Notes under the pieces: generated by a model
What the model was told of the DNA's origin: nothing
Seen by the model: only the letters and a program-made list of their open reading frames with translations
Database searches by the model: none
Shown here: one piece after another, positions 12,565-21,060 of the stretch
How positions within the stretch are numbered: the first letter of the stretch is position 1
Layout: the number at the start of each line of letters is the position of its first letter
Assembly: GCA_016290995.1 (NCBI GenBank)
Contig: JAEEVR010000025.1
Location: forward strand, 1 to 35,413
Direction of reading: 5' to 3'
Length of the DNA stretch: 35,413 nt
Source of the DNA: Treponema sp.
GTDB taxonomy: Bacteria > Spirochaetota > Spirochaetia > Treponematales > Treponemataceae
Translations under genes and position numbers: made by a program

Positions 12565-13017
12565 TTAATAGAATGAATGTATTTGCATATCCTTTTTTTG
12601 ACTTTCCAACCTCAGAATGTTTCCTGATTTATATTTCTCTATGGAGGTAAGATACAGTAGAGTTTTATTTCTGTTTAAGATTATCTTTCCTTCATGAAAA
12701 GGGTAGAAATGAATAACATCGCCATAAGGAACGTCTGCTGCGCAAAAGCGCATGTTAATAACTTTTTGAACATTTCCATTTAGGAAATAATATATTTTCG
12801 GGCCGATCCATTCTTCATTATCATTGTTATAATAATAATTTCCCTCATCGTAGATTATAATTTCATCAAATTCCTTGCAATAAAGTGATAAATCGACAAA
12901 GCCGTTTTTCTTTATTTGATAGAGCATGCTTCTCTCATCTTTTGATTTACATGAAATCAATGAAAACAGTGAAATGAAAATTATGAATGCCAGCAACAGC
13001 GTTTTATTTTTTCTCAT
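12565..13017 (-). CDS. Lipoprotein, candidate orphan immunity protein
   Basis: A 150-residue protein with a typical lipoprotein signal (KTLLLAFIIFISLFS) and lipobox LISC. The mature part is rich in Tyr and Asn (YDEGNYYYNNDNEEW). Its ATG overlaps the stop of the frameshifted small lipoprotein frame upstream (TAATG), so translation of the two was coupled. No domain recognised. Confidence 0.55.
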   Translation of the reverse strand: MRKNKTLLLAFIIFISLFSLISCKSKDERSMLYQIKKNGFVDLSLYCKEFDEIIIYDEGNYYYNNDNEEWIGPKIYYFLNGNVQKVINMRFCAADVPYGDVIHFYPFHEGKIILNRNKTLLYLTSIEKYKSGNILRLESQKKDMQIHSFY

Positions 13018-13104
13018 TACTTGACCAATATTCCATTATTGTCGCAAGAAGCGAATGTCACAAAGGCGAGAATTATTGAAAGTATAATTAGAATTTTTTT
13101 TCAT
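13017..13104 (-). pseudogene. Small lipoprotein gene frameshifted in an A8 tract
   Basis: An ATG at 13102-13104, preceded by GGAG, is followed directly by eight A. With seven A the frame would read MKKILIILSIILAFVTFASC, then DNNGILVK, and stop in the TAATG junction with the next gene: a 28-residue lipoprotein with a proper lipobox. With eight A it ends after 22 unrelated codons. The signal resembles that of the tip-1 immunity lipoprotein (LILAFLIFSSCDN). It may be a pseudogene, or be switched by slippage in the A tract. Confidence 0.5.
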
Positions 13105-13118
13105 AAAACGCTCCTATG

Positions 13119-13925
13119 CTATTCATTTATTTTGAGCGTTTTTAAGAACAACTCTTTTGTCTCCCAAAGCAATTGGATGTTTTGCGGCAGTGATTTGCGA
13201 CTTCTTCCCTCAAGCATAAAAAAGAACTGCTCTTGATCTTTTTTTGACTTCCAATAATAAGCGTCGCCTTTTTTTTCTAGCATATTCTGAAAGCCTGAAA
13301 TATCGTCGCCAAAAGAGTTTATTCTCATCACAACTGAAACTAATTTTTGCTTTGTAACAAATAAAAAATTGTATGAAATAGAAATCGGGAGAGACCCATC
13401 ACCCATAAAGAAAAGTTCCTCGCCAATGACGTTGCCGTTGTAAGAAATTTTTTTATGGGAATTGTTAATAAAGTTTTTATGCCTTGACGTGTTGTAACCG
13501 TCAACATCGGAAAACATAACCCACTTTGTATTTTCAAAATCCACAGAATTAAAATAGTCTAAAAAATTTTCATATTCATTCCCATTGCTTTCCTTAATTA
13601 TATACATTGCTTTTGATGAAAAGGAGTCTTCTTCAAATTTTTTCAATTCTCTGTATTCATATCCGTTCACAATTATATTGACATTTTCCTTCCCCCTCTT
13701 TGAAAACTCATAGACAACATTGTCATCGTCAATAACGGAAAAAGAAAATAGATTGTCAATAAATGACACGTTTTTTACGCGTCTATTGCCATTGCCGCAT
13801 CCAAATAGCGACATAATGATGAAAAAAGATACAAATTCATTGTAGTCCTTTTTCCCTTCAATCCAAATATAAGCAAATGCAACTATGGAGCCGATAAACG
13901 CAATCAACAAAAGATAATTTATCAT
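13119..13925 (-). CDS. Membrane-anchored protein of unknown function
   Basis: A 268-residue protein with an N-terminal transmembrane helix (YLLLIAFIGSIVAFAYIWI), then a second hydrophobic stretch ending in SLFGC, which could be a lipobox if translation began internally. GAAGGA precedes the ATG at 13925. The rest is a mixed polar domain (VMFSDVDGYNTSRHKNF, YWKSKKDQEQFFFML) with no recognised family. It is first in a row of immunity-like genes and has its own copy of the cassette promoter block. Confidence 0.5.
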   Translation of the reverse strand: MINYLLLIAFIGSIVAFAYIWIEGKKDYNEFVSFFIIMSLFGCGNGNRRVKNVSFIDNLFSFSVIDDDNVVYEFSKRGKENVNIIVNGYEYRELKKFEEDSFSSKAMYIIKESNGNEYENFLDYFNSVDFENTKWVMFSDVDGYNTSRHKNFINNSHKKISYNGNVIGEELFFMGDGSLPISISYNFLFVTKQKLVSVVMRINSFGDDISGFQNMLEKKGDAYYWKSKKDQEQFFFMLEGRSRKSLPQNIQLLWETKELFLKTLKINE

Positions 13926-13943
13926 GTCAATCCTTCATTTGTC

Positions 13944-13977
13944 TAATTCTACACCCAAAAGCCGGATTTTTCCATAG
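13944..13977 (-). promoter_or_regulatory. Cassette promoter block, copy 5
   Basis: Minus strand TGGAAA, 17 bases, TAGAAT (13946-13951), with the same spacer as copy 4. It lies about 20 bases upstream of the 268-residue gene. This is the rightmost copy and marks the end of the accessory array. Confidence 0.55.
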
Positions 13978-13987
13978 TTCCACCCCA

Positions 13988-14018
13988 AAAAATAGCCCCC
14001 AACGGACATCGGGGGCTG
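13988..14018 (-). terminator. Rho-independent terminator
   Basis: Stem AGCCCCC (13995-14001) and GGGGGCT (14012-14018) with a 10-base loop. On the minus strand it is followed by A and six T. It lies only about 70 bases downstream of a strong minus-strand promoter and no gene lies between. Confidence 0.8.
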
Positions 14019-14061
14019 GAGGAGAACTTTATCAGGAACAAGGTTCCTTTAACAACTTACA

Positions 14062-14095
14062 GAGTTAGCATACACTAACTCGGTGAAATTGTCAA
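14062..14095 (-). promoter_or_regulatory. Promoter with overlapping operator-like dyad
   Basis: Minus strand TTGACA (14090-14095), 17 bases, TATGCT (14067-14072). The dyad GAGTTAG/CTAACTC (14062-14068 and 14075-14081) covers the -10 and part of the spacer, as a repressor operator would. Downstream there is a second near-palindrome (AGGAACAAGGTTCCT on the plus strand, about 14034-14048) and then the terminator. Confidence 0.65.
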
Positions 14096-14160
14096 GCGTT
14101 TTTTTTCAAAAAAATTTAAAAAAAGCGTAAAAAATCCATTAACTTCTATATCTTATAGGT

Positions 14161-15993
14161 ATGGAAAATTTATTCGTAAAACTATTTGCAAGACCAAAAG
14201 GCGCGGCGTCTCTTGGCCTTGCCAGCAATTCCGACTCTGACGAGCTCCCCGAGACTTTGCGCGGAAAGGTTTTTGCCGCCGAATCAAGCGAGGTTGACGA
14301 TCCGGTCTTGTCAGTGGCCAAAAAAGTTTTTGGCGTGTCGCACCTTTATCCTTGGCAGCGGCTTGTCGTGGGGAACATTCTTGACGCGTCGGCGGATTCC
14401 TTGCAAGCCCAAAACAGCCCGCAAGCCCAAGAAGGCGGCGCTAGTTCTAGTCTTGCAGACAGTTCCGACGTGTTTTGCATGGGCCGGCAAATCGTCTTGC
14501 TTCCAACTGGCGCCGGAAAGTCGATGTGCTTTTTGCTGCCGGCGCTGATGCTTTCGGGGCCGACGCTGATTTTTTATCCCTTGCTTGCTTTGATGGCCGA
14601 CCAAAAGCGCCGCCTGGAGCAAAACGGAATTGAATGCGTTGTCTTTAGGGGCGGCCAAAGCGAGGAGGAGAGGGAAGAAAATTTTAGGCGCCTTGCCGCC
14701 GGAGCCAAAATAATTTTGGCCAATCCGGAAGTTTTGCAAAGCGAGCGGCTCTTGCAGCGCTTTAAGGCGGCGAAGATTTCGCACATCGCGATTGACGAGG
14801 CGCACTGCGTGGCGGAGTGGGGCGACACATTCCGGCCCGCCTACCTTACGCTTGGAAAAATTATCGAAACCCTTGCCGTTCCCCTTGTTACGGCTTTTAC
14901 CGCCACCGCCTCTCCAACTGTGCTGGAGCGTGTCAGCCAAGTTTTGTTCGGCGGTTCCTGCCATGTCGTTCGCGGTGAAAGCGACCGTCCCAACATCCAT
15001 TATTCCGTTCAATACGCATGGGCAAAAAAAAAGGCCGCCTGCCGCCTGGCCGCGACGGAGCAAAAGCCGATGCTTATTTTTTGCGGAACCAGAGCCAAGG
15101 CAGAGGACATGGCCCGCGAGCTTTGCGAATGCGTTGGAAGCGACAAAGTCCGCTTTTACCACGCCGGCCTAAGCCGCGAAGAAAAGACCGCCGTTGAAAA
15201 ATGGTTCTTTCCCAAAACGGACGCGATCCTCTGCTGCACTTGCGCTTTCGGCATGGGCGTGGACAAACCTGATGTCCGCACGGTCGTTCACCTGGAACCA
15301 AGCGCGACAGCGGAAAGCTACATTCAAGAGGCGGGGCGGGGAGGACGCGACAAAAAAGTTTCCAAGGCGATTTTATTGTGGAGCCGCGAGGATTTGTTCA
15401 ACTGGCAAAAGTATCCGGCATCAAGTCGCGAGCGGGTAATCTTAAGATTCGCGCAAAGCAAAAGCTGCCGCCGGCAAGTCTTGCTTGACGCGCTGGGCGG
15501 AGAAAAGGCGATTTGCTCCGGCTGCGACATTTGCGAAAGCCAAGAGGCGGCTCGGCAAGAATCGCAAGACTGGAAGGCGCCCAACGTGTTTGACGCGGCT
15601 GACGCGCGATTGGTCCACAAGCTGGTCCGCAAAAACCAAAACTACTACAGCCGCGAAAAAATCGTCAAGCTTGCGATGGAAAAATTGAACGCGGTTGATA
15701 GAAAAATTTTTGGACTGAACGTTTGGGATTCAAGCGACATCGACTTGATTTTGGAGCAGTTGGAAAAGTCCGGCTCCGTTTACAACGCGGGCTTTTTGTG
15801 GGAGAACGCGATGGCCGCGCTCAAGGACATTTCTAGCCCTCCGCGCCGGCATCCTCTGTGCCTTCACCCTCGCCCTCTTTCTTCTCGGCTTCCTTTTTTG
15901 CGGGAGCGGGCTTGGGCTCTTTTCTCTTCTTGGGCTTCGGCGGCTTTTTCACATAGCGCGCGACAAAAAACACAAAGTTCAAGTAAAGAATGA
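14161..15993 (+). CDS. RecQ-family ATP-dependent DNA helicase
   Basis: Superfamily 2 helicase: Walker A LPTGAGKS at residues 114-121, DEAH box IDEAHCVAEWG at 211-221, TAFTATASP as motif III, and the RecQ motif VI region IQEAGRGGRDK. A Cys cluster (SCRRQ...ICSGCDIC) near residue 450 is the RecQ-type zinc module. It unwinds DNA 3'-5' in repair and recombination. An unusual Ser/Ala-rich insert (residues 75-105) precedes motif I. The last ~52 residues (after AALKDIS) are low-complexity and antisense to the membrane protein on the other strand, so the original stop was probably near 15834. A CTAG there would give stops for both genes if the frame were shifted. Confidence 0.88.
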   Translation: MENLFVKLFARPKGAASLGLASNSDSDELPETLRGKVFAAESSEVDDPVLSVAKKVFGVSHLYPWQRLVVGNILDASADSLQAQNSPQAQEGGASSSLADSSDVFCMGRQIVLLPTGAGKSMCFLLPALMLSGPTLIFYPLLALMADQKRRLEQNGIECVVFRGGQSEEEREENFRRLAAGAKIILANPEVLQSERLLQRFKAAKISHIAIDEAHCVAEWGDTFRPAYLTLGKIIETLAVPLVTAFTATASPTVLERVSQVLFGGSCHVVRGESDRPNIHYSVQYAWAKKKAACRLAATEQKPMLIFCGTRAKAEDMARELCECVGSDKVRFYHAGLSREEKTAVEKWFFPKTDAILCCTCAFGMGVDKPDVRTVVHLEPSATAESYIQEAGRGGRDKKVSKAILLWSREDLFNWQKYPASSRERVILRFAQSKSCRRQVLLDALGGEKAICSGCDICESQEAARQESQDWKAPNVFDAADARLVHKLVRKNQNYYSREKIVKLAMEKLNAVDRKIFGLNVWDSSDIDLILEQLEKSGSVYNAGFLWENAMAALKDISSPPRRHPLCLHPRPLSSRLPFLRERAWALFSSWASAAFSHSARQKTQSSSKE

Positions 15994-16117
15994 TCACCGC
16001 CGCTGAGATGATAGTGATTGGATTTTTCAACACGCCGAGAACAACCGGCAGCATCGCCCCTATTTTCATACTTCCATTATCGGCGCTTTGTCGCGCGTTG
16101 TTGAACAAATTCCGCAA
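15833..16117 (-). CDS. Small membrane protein with Lys/Pro/Glu-rich tail
   Basis: Up to 94 residues. There is a hydrophobic N-terminal half (AMLPVVLGVLKNPITIIS, AAVIILYLNFVFFVARYV) followed by a cytoplasmic-type tail KKPPKPKKRKEPKPAPAKK and EGEGEGTED. The listed start is a TTG; an ATG 16 codons in (16069) is an alternative. The strong hydrophobic-then-charged pattern argues that it is a real gene, although it overlaps the RecQ reading frame by 161 bases. Function unknown. Confidence 0.55.
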   Translation of the reverse strand: MRNLFNNARQSADNGSMKIGAMLPVVLGVLKNPITIISAAVIILYLNFVFFVARYVKKPPKPKKRKEPKPAPAKKEAEKKEGEGEGTEDAGAEG

Positions 16118-16129
16118 TATCGTTATAAT
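16101..16129 (+). promoter_or_regulatory. Sigma-70-type promoter of purA
   Basis: TTGAAC (16101-16106), 17 bases, TATAAT (16124-16129). The purA ATG is 65 bases downstream. The promoter overlaps the 5' end of the small membrane-protein frame on the other strand. Confidence 0.75.
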
Positions 16130-16194
16130 AAGTCGGTTGCTAGGGGCGATGGTCGTCTTTTGGCGGCAAATTTTATTGATTTTTGAGGCGTAAA

Positions 16195-17421
16195 ATGAAC
16201 GTTGTCGTAATGGGAGCCCAGTGGGGCGACGAAGGCAAGGGAAAGATTGTAGATTTTTTGGCGCAGGACGCTAAGTACGTAGTGCGCTTTGCGGGCGGAG
16301 CCAACGCCGGCCACACGATCGTGGTTGACGGAAAAAAGTACGCTTTGCACCAAGTTCCGTCGGGAATCTTGTATCCCGGAAAGACGGTTTTCCTTGGCTC
16401 GGGAATGGTTGTTGACCCCGAAGCCCTTTTTGCCGAACTTAAAATGCTCAAAGACAACGGAATCGATTGGGAAGGCCGCGTCTTCATTTCCGACCGCGCC
16501 CACATCGTTTTGCCCGGCTACCGCGAAATGGACAAAAAGCGCGACGCCGCCCGCAAGCGCCCGATCGGAACGACAGGCCGCGGAATCGGAACGACCTATT
16601 CGCAAAAGTCAGAGCGCGACGGAATCCGCTTGGCCGACCTTGACTGGGACGAAAAAATGAACGACCTTGACCAGGCCGACAAGGACTTCCTCAAGCCCTA
16701 TATGGAAAAGCTTCTTTCTATGCGCGTCAACATCGCCGAAAAAATGTGGGAGTTCCGCAAGGCCAACATTTTGTTCGAAGGCGCTCAGGGCGCTATGCTC
16801 GACATCGACAGCGGAACTTATCCTTACGTTTCTAGCGGAGCGTCTTGTTCCGCCGGAGCGTCAACAGGATCCGGCATCGGCCCTCGCTCATTGGACAGAA
16901 TCTTTGGCGTATTCAAGGCCTACGAGACTCGCGTCGGAAACGGTCCGATGCCCAGCGAATTCAACGCCGAAAGCGAAGGCGAGTTGTGCGACTACGTTCG
17001 CAACAAAGGAAACGAGTTTGGCGTAACGACAGGCCGTCCGCGCCGCTGCGGCTACCTTGACTTGGTCGCCCTCCGCTACGCCTGCCACGTAAACTCAATC
17101 GACTCGCTTGTTTTGACTCACCTTGACATTTACGACGACATGGATGAAATCGAAGCTTGCGTCGCCTACGAGATTGACGGAAAGGTTGTGACGGAATTCC
17201 CGACAAGCATTCCGGCGCTCAACAAGGCCAAGCCGATTTTGCAAAAGTTTGACGGCTGGAAAAAAGACCTCAAAAAGTGCGGCTCTTATTCCAAGATGCC
17301 CAAAAACGCCAAGGCCTACATTGAGTTCATCGAAGACTTTACAAACACTCCTGTAGGAATCGTTTCTGTTGGAAGCGACCGCAACGAAACTTACTTGCGC
17401 CTAAAGCCCTGGAAAAAATAA
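16195..17421 (+). CDS. purA: Adenylosuccinate synthetase
   Basis: A 408-residue enzyme joining IMP and aspartate with GTP to give adenylosuccinate, the first step from IMP to AMP. Family motifs are clear: GAQWGDEGKGKIVD at the N-terminus (phosphate loop and catalytic Asp), GGANAGHT (catalytic His), PIGTTGRGIGTTY, FEGAQGAMLD, YPYVSSGA and TTGRPRRCGYLD. The length is a little under the usual ~430. The ATG at 16195 is preferred over a TTG four codons upstream because TTGAGG lies at the right distance. The LysR gene begins nine bases after the stop. Confidence 0.95.
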   Translation: MNVVVMGAQWGDEGKGKIVDFLAQDAKYVVRFAGGANAGHTIVVDGKKYALHQVPSGILYPGKTVFLGSGMVVDPEALFAELKMLKDNGIDWEGRVFISDRAHIVLPGYREMDKKRDAARKRPIGTTGRGIGTTYSQKSERDGIRLADLDWDEKMNDLDQADKDFLKPYMEKLLSMRVNIAEKMWEFRKANILFEGAQGAMLDIDSGTYPYVSSGASCSAGASTGSGIGPRSLDRIFGVFKAYETRVGNGPMPSEFNAESEGELCDYVRNKGNEFGVTTGRPRRCGYLDLVALRYACHVNSIDSLVLTHLDIYDDMDEIEACVAYEIDGKVVTEFPTSIPALNKAKPILQKFDGWKKDLKKCGSYSKMPKNAKAYIEFIEDFTNTPVGIVSVGSDRNETYLRLKPWKK

Positions 17422-17430
17422 AAAGACGAT

Positions 17431-18357
17431 ATGACAATCCAGCAATTAAAATACGCGCTTGTCATTTCTGAGGCCAAAAGCTTTAACAAGGCTGCGGAAA
17501 CAATTTACGTTTCCCAGCCTTCGTTGACGGCCGCCATTCACGACTTGGAAGCGGAGTTGGGGATCACGATTTTCAACCGAACATCCAGGGGCGTGACGCT
17601 TACAAGCGAAGGCCAAGACTTTATCCTTAACGCGCGCGAACTCCTAAGGCATTGGGAGAATGTGCTGGAAAAATATGGCGACGACGGAAAGCGAAAAAAG
17701 AAATTCGCGATCTCGACCCAACACTACACCTTTGCCATCAAGAGCTTTGTCGAGATGGCCAAAAAAATCAACACAGACGAATACGAGCTTGCCGCCCGCG
17801 AGACAAAAACCCGCGATGTAATCGAAGACGTCGCCTCAATGAAAAGCGAGCTGGGCGTCTTGTACCTAAGCGACTTTAACCGCAAGGTAATCACCAACTT
17901 GCTTGAGTCAAAGGAATTGGAGTTCAACAAGTTGATCGACTGCGGCGCTTACGTCTACATGTGGAAAAAGCATCCGCTTGCAAAAAAAGACCGCATCACT
18001 TTTGAGGAGTTGGAACCGTACCCTTGCCTTTCGTTTGAGCAGGACGAAGCCAGCGAATTTTATTTTGCCGAAGAAATTTTTTCGGAACGCAAGCACCGCC
18101 GCGTGATTAAAGTAAACGACCGCGGAACGATCCTTAACATGATGGTCGGCCTTAACGGCTACACTCTTTGCTGCGGAATCATCTCTGAGGAATTGAACGG
18201 TTCCGACTACGTTGCCGTTCCCTTTTACGACGGAGCCAAAGAAAACAACCCCGCGATGCAAATCGGCTGGATAAAGAAAAAGAATTTGAGCCTTAGCGCG
18301 ATCGGCCAATGCTACGTCGACGAGATGAAAAAGTATTTGGCTTCTTACAAAATCTAG
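17431..18357 (+). CDS. LysR-family transcriptional regulator
   Basis: A 308-residue protein with an N-terminal winged helix-turn-helix (residues 1-60: FNKAAETIYVSQPSLTAAIHDLE, FNRTSRGVTLT) and a periplasmic-binding-protein-like effector domain. The effector domain is closest in feel to CysB/CynR-type regulators, but the ligand cannot be told. It lies nine bases after purA and may share its transcript. Its stop overlaps the murD stop on the opposite strand by four bases. Its target is unknown; LysR regulators often act on a divergent neighbour, but none is present here. Confidence 0.9.
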   Translation: MTIQQLKYALVISEAKSFNKAAETIYVSQPSLTAAIHDLEAELGITIFNRTSRGVTLTSEGQDFILNARELLRHWENVLEKYGDDGKRKKKFAISTQHYTFAIKSFVEMAKKINTDEYELAARETKTRDVIEDVASMKSELGVLYLSDFNRKVITNLLESKELEFNKLIDCGAYVYMWKKHPLAKKDRITFEELEPYPCLSFEQDEASEFYFAEEIFSERKHRRVIKVNDRGTILNMMVGLNGYTLCCGIISEELNGSDYVAVPFYDGAKENNPAMQIGWIKKKNLSLSAIGQCYVDEMKKYLASYKI

Positions 18358-19892
18358 TTGAAGATCTTCTTGACGGCGGCCATGAACTTGTCTCCGCGGT
18401 CAAATTCATTCGAGAACATTCCAAACGACGTGCAGCCCGGCGAAAAGACAACCGTGTCGTTTTTGGCAGCGTCCGAATCGTTTTTGTCAAAGTCGCTTTT
18501 AAGCGCGTTGAGCAATTCGTCCAAGGAATTGTAGGGGCCGCTGTAAGCGATTTTTCTTTCTTGCAAGAGCGGCAAAAGTTTGTCGGTGCCGCTTCCGGCC
18601 AAAAGATAGATTGCGGCCGCCGGCGTTGAAGAAACGATTGTCGGATCCAAAGCTTCGGCCAACGGCTCAAAGGCCAAGCCCTTGTCGGTGCCGCCTGTGA
18701 TGAAGATTACGGATTTTCCAAAAGCCGCGCTGGCAGCCGCGGCCGCCTCCGGGACTGTGGAACAAGAGTCGTTGTAAAAGCGGACGTTCCTTTGCGCGGC
18801 GCTTTTAAAGCTGTGAAAGAATTGCAAGCGGTGCGGAATGCCGTTCCATTCGCCAAGAATTTTTTGTATGTCTTGCGCTTGGACGCCCATCAAGTAAAGG
18901 ACCAGCGCCGCGTTCATTACGTTTTGCCTCATGTGGCGGCCGGGCACGTTCACCGCTCCCAAAATTTTTGTGTCGTTTGTTTTTGACGGAATGCGGGCCA
19001 AGGCTTCCAAATCGTTTTTGTCGTCAAAGCTGAGCCATACGCCGTATTGGCTGTCGTCAAGCGGGTCTTGCTTGTAGCGCAAAACTTTTGCCTTGCATTC
19101 GCGCGCGAATACGTTTCCCCACGTTCCGCCTTCTTGCGGACCGGTTCCAAGCGGATCCTTGTCGGCGTCGCAAATCATAAAGTCGCCGGCGTCTTGGTCG
19201 GCGAAAATCAATTTTTTGTCGGCGATGTAGTCTTCCATGTTGCCGTACCAATTCTGGTGGTCGGGAACGATTTTAGTGATCAAAGAAATTTTGGGCTTTA
19301 ATAGGCCGCGGCCCCTAAGGTCGGCCAACTGCCAGCTGGACAGTTCCAAAACAACCGGCGTGTTCTCGTTGGTTTCTTCCAAAAAGTTTAGGGGGCTTAC
19401 GGTGATGTTTCCGCCCAAAAACGCTTTAAAGCCGGCTTTGTTCAAGCCGTAATGGATCGCGCTTACGGTAGACGACTTTCCCTTGCTTCCCGTTACCGCG
19501 ATGATCGGCGCTTTTGTGAATTGCAAGAAAAGGCTGATGTCCGTTTCTATCGCGGGGGCGGCGCTCAAAAATTCGTTTCCTTGAATTTTAACTCCTGGAT
19601 TTTTGATGACGCAATCGGCGTCCCTAAAGTCTTCGATTCTGTGGCCGCCCAAAACGTAGGTCAAGCGTTCCTTGTTGAGCGTGTCGTCAAAGGCGATGGA
19701 GTTTAAGGTTGGCTTTAACTGTTCCTCCGTCTTCATGTCGGTGACCAAAACATAGGCGCCGCGCTTAAGCAAAAAGCGCGCCACGGCCTCTCCGCCGCCG
19801 TTAAGGCCCAAGCCCATTACAGTGATGTGTTTGTCCTTTATGTCGTCAATCGATTTAAAGAAACATCCTTTTGGGTAAACATGGGCTTTCAT
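18354..19892 (-). CDS. murD: UDP-N-acetylmuramoylalanine--D-glutamate ligase
   Basis: A 512-residue Mur ligase adding D-Glu to UDP-MurNAc-L-Ala in peptidoglycan synthesis. N-terminal Rossmann-like domain: VMGLGLNGGGEAVARFL. Central ATPase: AVTGSKGKSSTVSAI (P-loop), LELSSWQLADL and PDHQNWYG. C-terminal domain: PHRLQFF, FYNDSCSTVPEAA and FITGGTDKG, the MurD-specific set. It is longer than the usual ~450 residues because of extra segments in the central and C-terminal domains. GGAGACCAAA precedes the ATG. It is last in the operon murE-ddl-murD. Confidence 0.93.
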   Translation of the reverse strand: MKAHVYPKGCFFKSIDDIKDKHITVMGLGLNGGGEAVARFLLKRGAYVLVTDMKTEEQLKPTLNSIAFDDTLNKERLTYVLGGHRIEDFRDADCVIKNPGVKIQGNEFLSAAPAIETDISLFLQFTKAPIIAVTGSKGKSSTVSAIHYGLNKAGFKAFLGGNITVSPLNFLEETNENTPVVLELSSWQLADLRGRGLLKPKISLITKIVPDHQNWYGNMEDYIADKKLIFADQDAGDFMICDADKDPLGTGPQEGGTWGNVFARECKAKVLRYKQDPLDDSQYGVWLSFDDKNDLEALARIPSKTNDTKILGAVNVPGRHMRQNVMNAALVLYLMGVQAQDIQKILGEWNGIPHRLQFFHSFKSAAQRNVRFYNDSCSTVPEAAAAASAAFGKSVIFITGGTDKGLAFEPLAEALDPTIVSSTPAAAIYLLAGSGTDKLLPLLQERKIAYSGPYNSLDELLNALKSDFDKNDSDAAKNDTVVFSPGCTSFGMFSNEFDRGDKFMAAVKKIFN

Positions 19893-19919
19893 TTTGGTCT
19901 CCTTTTTTTCGTTCTGCTA

Positions 19920-21050
19920 TTAGCGCGATGTCAAAAGTTTTTTGCCTGCTTCAAAGCGTTCCAACGCTTCGTCAATCAAAAGATTGATCAAGTCCTTGTA
20001 TCCAAGGCCGGCGGCCTCGCACATTTTTGGGAACATGCTGATCGAAGTAAAGCCGGGAATCGTGTTGATTTCGTTGATGTAAATCGCGCCGGAATCTTTG
20101 TCGATAAAAAAGTCAACGCGGCTTAGGCCAGAGCAGTCCAAAACTGAGTAGGCCTTAACAGCAAGCTCCTTGATGATTTTTGTCGTTGTTTCGTCTATGT
20201 CCGCCGGAATCTTAAGCGCGGCGCCGTCGGGGTCTTTGTATTTTGCGTCGTAGTCGTAGAACTCGTGGGTGGGAAGAATCTCGCCAGGAGTGTAGGCCTT
20301 GACGGCGCTAAAGGCGTTTTCGGGATTTTGAATGATCGCGTTTCCCGTTACGCTGCACTCAACCTCGCGGGCGTTGATGGCTTTTTCCACCAAAACTTTG
20401 TTGTCCCACATAAAGGCTTCGCCAAGCGCCATGCTAAACTCGCGCGCGTTTGACGCCTTGCTGGCTCCTACGGAAGAGCCGGCGTTGCAGGGTTTTACAA
20501 AAAGCGGAAATCCAAAGTCCGCGATTACTTTTTCTACCAAGGCGTCGTAGCGCTTGTTGTCGTTTACATCCGCGCGCGTAAAGCAATAGTAGGGGACTAC
20601 TGGAAGGCCGTTGCTCTTCCAAATGACTTTTGTCTTTTCCTTGTCCATCGTAATTCCGCTGGCCATAACGCCGCAGCCGACGTAAGGAAGCTCGGCCGCT
20701 TCAAGCAAGCCCTGCATTACGCCGTCTTCGCAAAAGGTTCCGTGGACTACGCCAAAGACCGCGTCAATTTGCAATGACTTTCCGGCGACTACAAGCGCGT
20801 CCTTTTTTCCGCCGGGAATTATGTTCACAAGCTTTGCGGGATCTTCTTCGATTTTAAACGCGGCGCTTGAATCGCCCTGAACGCGCTTAAGCTCGTCGTC
20901 GCTTTGCAAAAACCACTTTCCGTTTTTTGCGATTCCGATTGGAATGAGTTTGTACTTTGCGGGATCCAAGTTGCGGGCCACTGAACTTGCGCTTACAAGA
21001 GAAACTTCGTGCTCGCTTGATTTTCCGCCGAATAAAATCGCTAGATTCAT
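19920..21050 (-). CDS. ddl: D-alanine--D-alanine ligase
   Basis: A 376-residue ATP-grasp enzyme making the D-Ala-D-Ala dipeptide for the peptidoglycan stem. Motifs: LFGGKSSEHEVSLVSA at the N-terminus, FGVVHGTFCEDGVMQGLLE, FPLFVKPCNAGSSVGASK (ATP-grasp loop), EKAINAREVECSV and the metal-binding end FFIDKDSGAIYINEINTIPGFTS. The start lies ten bases after the murE stop, with AGGA just before the ATG. It is the middle gene of a three-gene cell-wall operon. Confidence 0.95.
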   Translation of the reverse strand: MNLAILFGGKSSEHEVSLVSASSVARNLDPAKYKLIPIGIAKNGKWFLQSDDELKRVQGDSSAAFKIEEDPAKLVNIIPGGKKDALVVAGKSLQIDAVFGVVHGTFCEDGVMQGLLEAAELPYVGCGVMASGITMDKEKTKVIWKSNGLPVVPYYCFTRADVNDNKRYDALVEKVIADFGFPLFVKPCNAGSSVGASKASNAREFSMALGEAFMWDNKVLVEKAINAREVECSVTGNAIIQNPENAFSAVKAYTPGEILPTHEFYDYDAKYKDPDGAALKIPADIDETTTKIIKELAVKAYSVLDCSGLSRVDFFIDKDSGAIYINEINTIPGFTSISMFPKMCEAAGLGYKDLINLLIDEALERFEAGKKLLTSR

Positions 21051-21060
21051 TTTTTCCTTC

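Noticed and set aside
14311..15162. Long frame of 283 codons antisense to the RecQ gene
   Set aside because: It is the mirror of a conserved helicase coding region; long antisense frames are expected in this GC-rich codon pattern.
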